Shown: piece after piece, positions 5,259 through 5,917 of the stretch | Layout of the letters: each line of letters starts with the position of its first letter | How positions within the stretch are numbered: position 1 is the first letter of the stretch | Assembly (NCBI GenBank): GCA_015488855.1 | Contig: WFMY01000125.1 | Span: 1-5,917 of the forward strand | DNA length: 5,917 bases | From: Helicobacteraceae bacterium | GTDB taxonomy: Bacteria; Campylobacterota; Campylobacteria; Campylobacterales; Sulfurimonadaceae | Reading direction: 5' to 3' | Position numbers and translations under genes: made by a program | Notes under the pieces: model-generated | Told to the model about the DNA's origin: nothing | What the model saw: the letters and a program-made list of their open reading frames with translations, nothing else | Databases searched by the model: none

Positions 5259-5917
5259 TTATATTTTTTTTCTTGAACTTTTCGAGATGATGAGATAGAT
5301 GAAAAAAGGTCCACCTATGAGGGCTGTAACTATGCCGATGGGGAGTTCACTTTGGGTTTGGATGATGCGGGTGAGGGTATCGCACATCACTAAAAAAAGA
5401 GCACCAAAAAGTGCAGTTTTTCCTATGCGTTCTTTGATGGAGCTTGGATAAAGTTTTGCGATGATGTGGGGGACAATCAGACCGATAAAACCTATGGGAC
5501 CACTGATGCTTACAAGTGAGCCAATCGCGAAAGAGGCGATTATGAGTAGGATAAAGCTTACTTTTTTTGTATCGACTCCTTTGAGTTTTGCCCCCTCATC
5601 AGAGATACTGAGGAGTTGAAGCTCAAATCTATAGATGTAGATACTAAAGAGGAACAAAATCCCTATAAATGCTATAGTGAGTGGCTCTGAGTAACCTATG
5701 ATGCTCAAGCTCCCCATAGTAAATCGTAGGAGCATATCGTTTTGTATAGGGCTTCCAAGGTAAAAGACTATCATAAGTGCTGAAGAGTAAAACAAAGAGA
5801 GGGCTATACCTAAGAGGAGCAGACTTGTATGGGGAGCAGTCTTTAAAAATTGGGCGAGATACAGGAGTAAAAAGACACTCAGCAGTGCCCCTACAAACCC
5901 AAACAAACTCACAGCAC
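5259..5917 (-). CDS. FecCD/BtuC-family ABC transporter permease, C-terminal part (cut by the window end)
   Basis: This is the last ~219 codons of an inner-membrane permease for iron-siderophore, haem or cobalamin uptake. It would work as a dimer with an ATPase and a periplasmic binding protein that are not in the window. The frame stays open to the edge, so the GTG at 5912 is probably internal; full-length members have about 320-350 residues. Counting from that GTG, recognisable family segments are LLLLGIALSLF (31-41), DEGAKLKGVD (105-114), the ATPase-coupling loop region SGPIGFIGLIVPHI (137-150), and the conserved end with CDTLTRI (177-183), ELPIGIVTALIGGPFF (189-204). About six to seven hydrophobic segments are visible, and a basic tail (KSSRKK) closes the protein. 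Substrate cannot be read from the permease; the cysteine-rich small-domain neighbour hints at cobalamin. Confidence 0.9.
   Translation of the reverse strand, partial: AVSLFGFVGALLSVFLLLYLAQFLKTAPHTSLLLLGIALSLFYSSALMIVFYLGSPIQNDMLLRFTMGSLSIIGYSEPLTIAFIGILFLFSIYIYRFELQLLSISDEGAKLKGVDTKKVSFILLIIASFAIGSLVSISGPIGFIGLIVPHIIAKLYPSSIKERIGKTALFGALFLVMCDTLTRIIQTQSELPIGIVTALIGGPFFIYLIISKSSRKKI

Overview
The window is AT-rich DNA with short intergenic gaps, Shine-Dalgarno sites of the AAAGGA type, and TATAAT -10 boxes without an obvious -35. Together with the protein repertoire this suggests a free-living member of the Campylobacterota (Sulfurimonas/Sulfurovum/Arcobacter-like). That placement is an inference from style and protein resemblance; there is no rRNA or marker gene here.

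Left part (1-1742). The window opens inside an alkaline phosphatase whose last ~200 codons closely resemble the animal/Vibrio-type subgroup. It ends in a hairpin that also lies behind a convergent small gene. That small gene (651-974, minus) encodes a secreted, lysine-rich peptide with four KCGAGKCG motifs and one half motif, nine Cys in all. It resembles the metal-binding, post-translationally modified HvfA/bufferin peptides. It is transcribed away from a two-component system: an OmpR/PhoB-type response regulator (TTG start at 1089) and a membrane histidine kinase overlapping it by 8 bp. The gap between peptide and regulator holds two TGTGTAAT copies 11 bp apart. This is the geometry of an OmpR/PhoB-family operator, placed where the -35 of the peptide gene would be. 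Peptide, operator, regulator and kinase look like one self-contained stress or metal response unit, and this is the most interesting part of the window.

Middle (2874-3308, minus). A small membrane-anchored protein of unknown function meets the kinase gene tail to tail, with a 4-bp overlap of the two stop codons.

Right part (3417-5917, all minus). Reading from the right edge: the C-terminal part of a FecCD/BtuC-type ABC permease; a cysteine-rich small-domain protein 18 bp behind it; then, after a short gap with its own TATAAT box, a lipoprotein with a thioredoxin-like look but no CxxC; and a Tat-exported metallophosphoesterase whose ribosome site overlaps the lipoprotein's stop codon. The first pair suggests metal-chelate or cobalamin uptake and handling. 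The second pair is a small operon of exported proteins. No tRNA, rRNA, CRISPR array, insertion sequence or phage gene was seen, and no gene-free stretch exceeds 110 bases.
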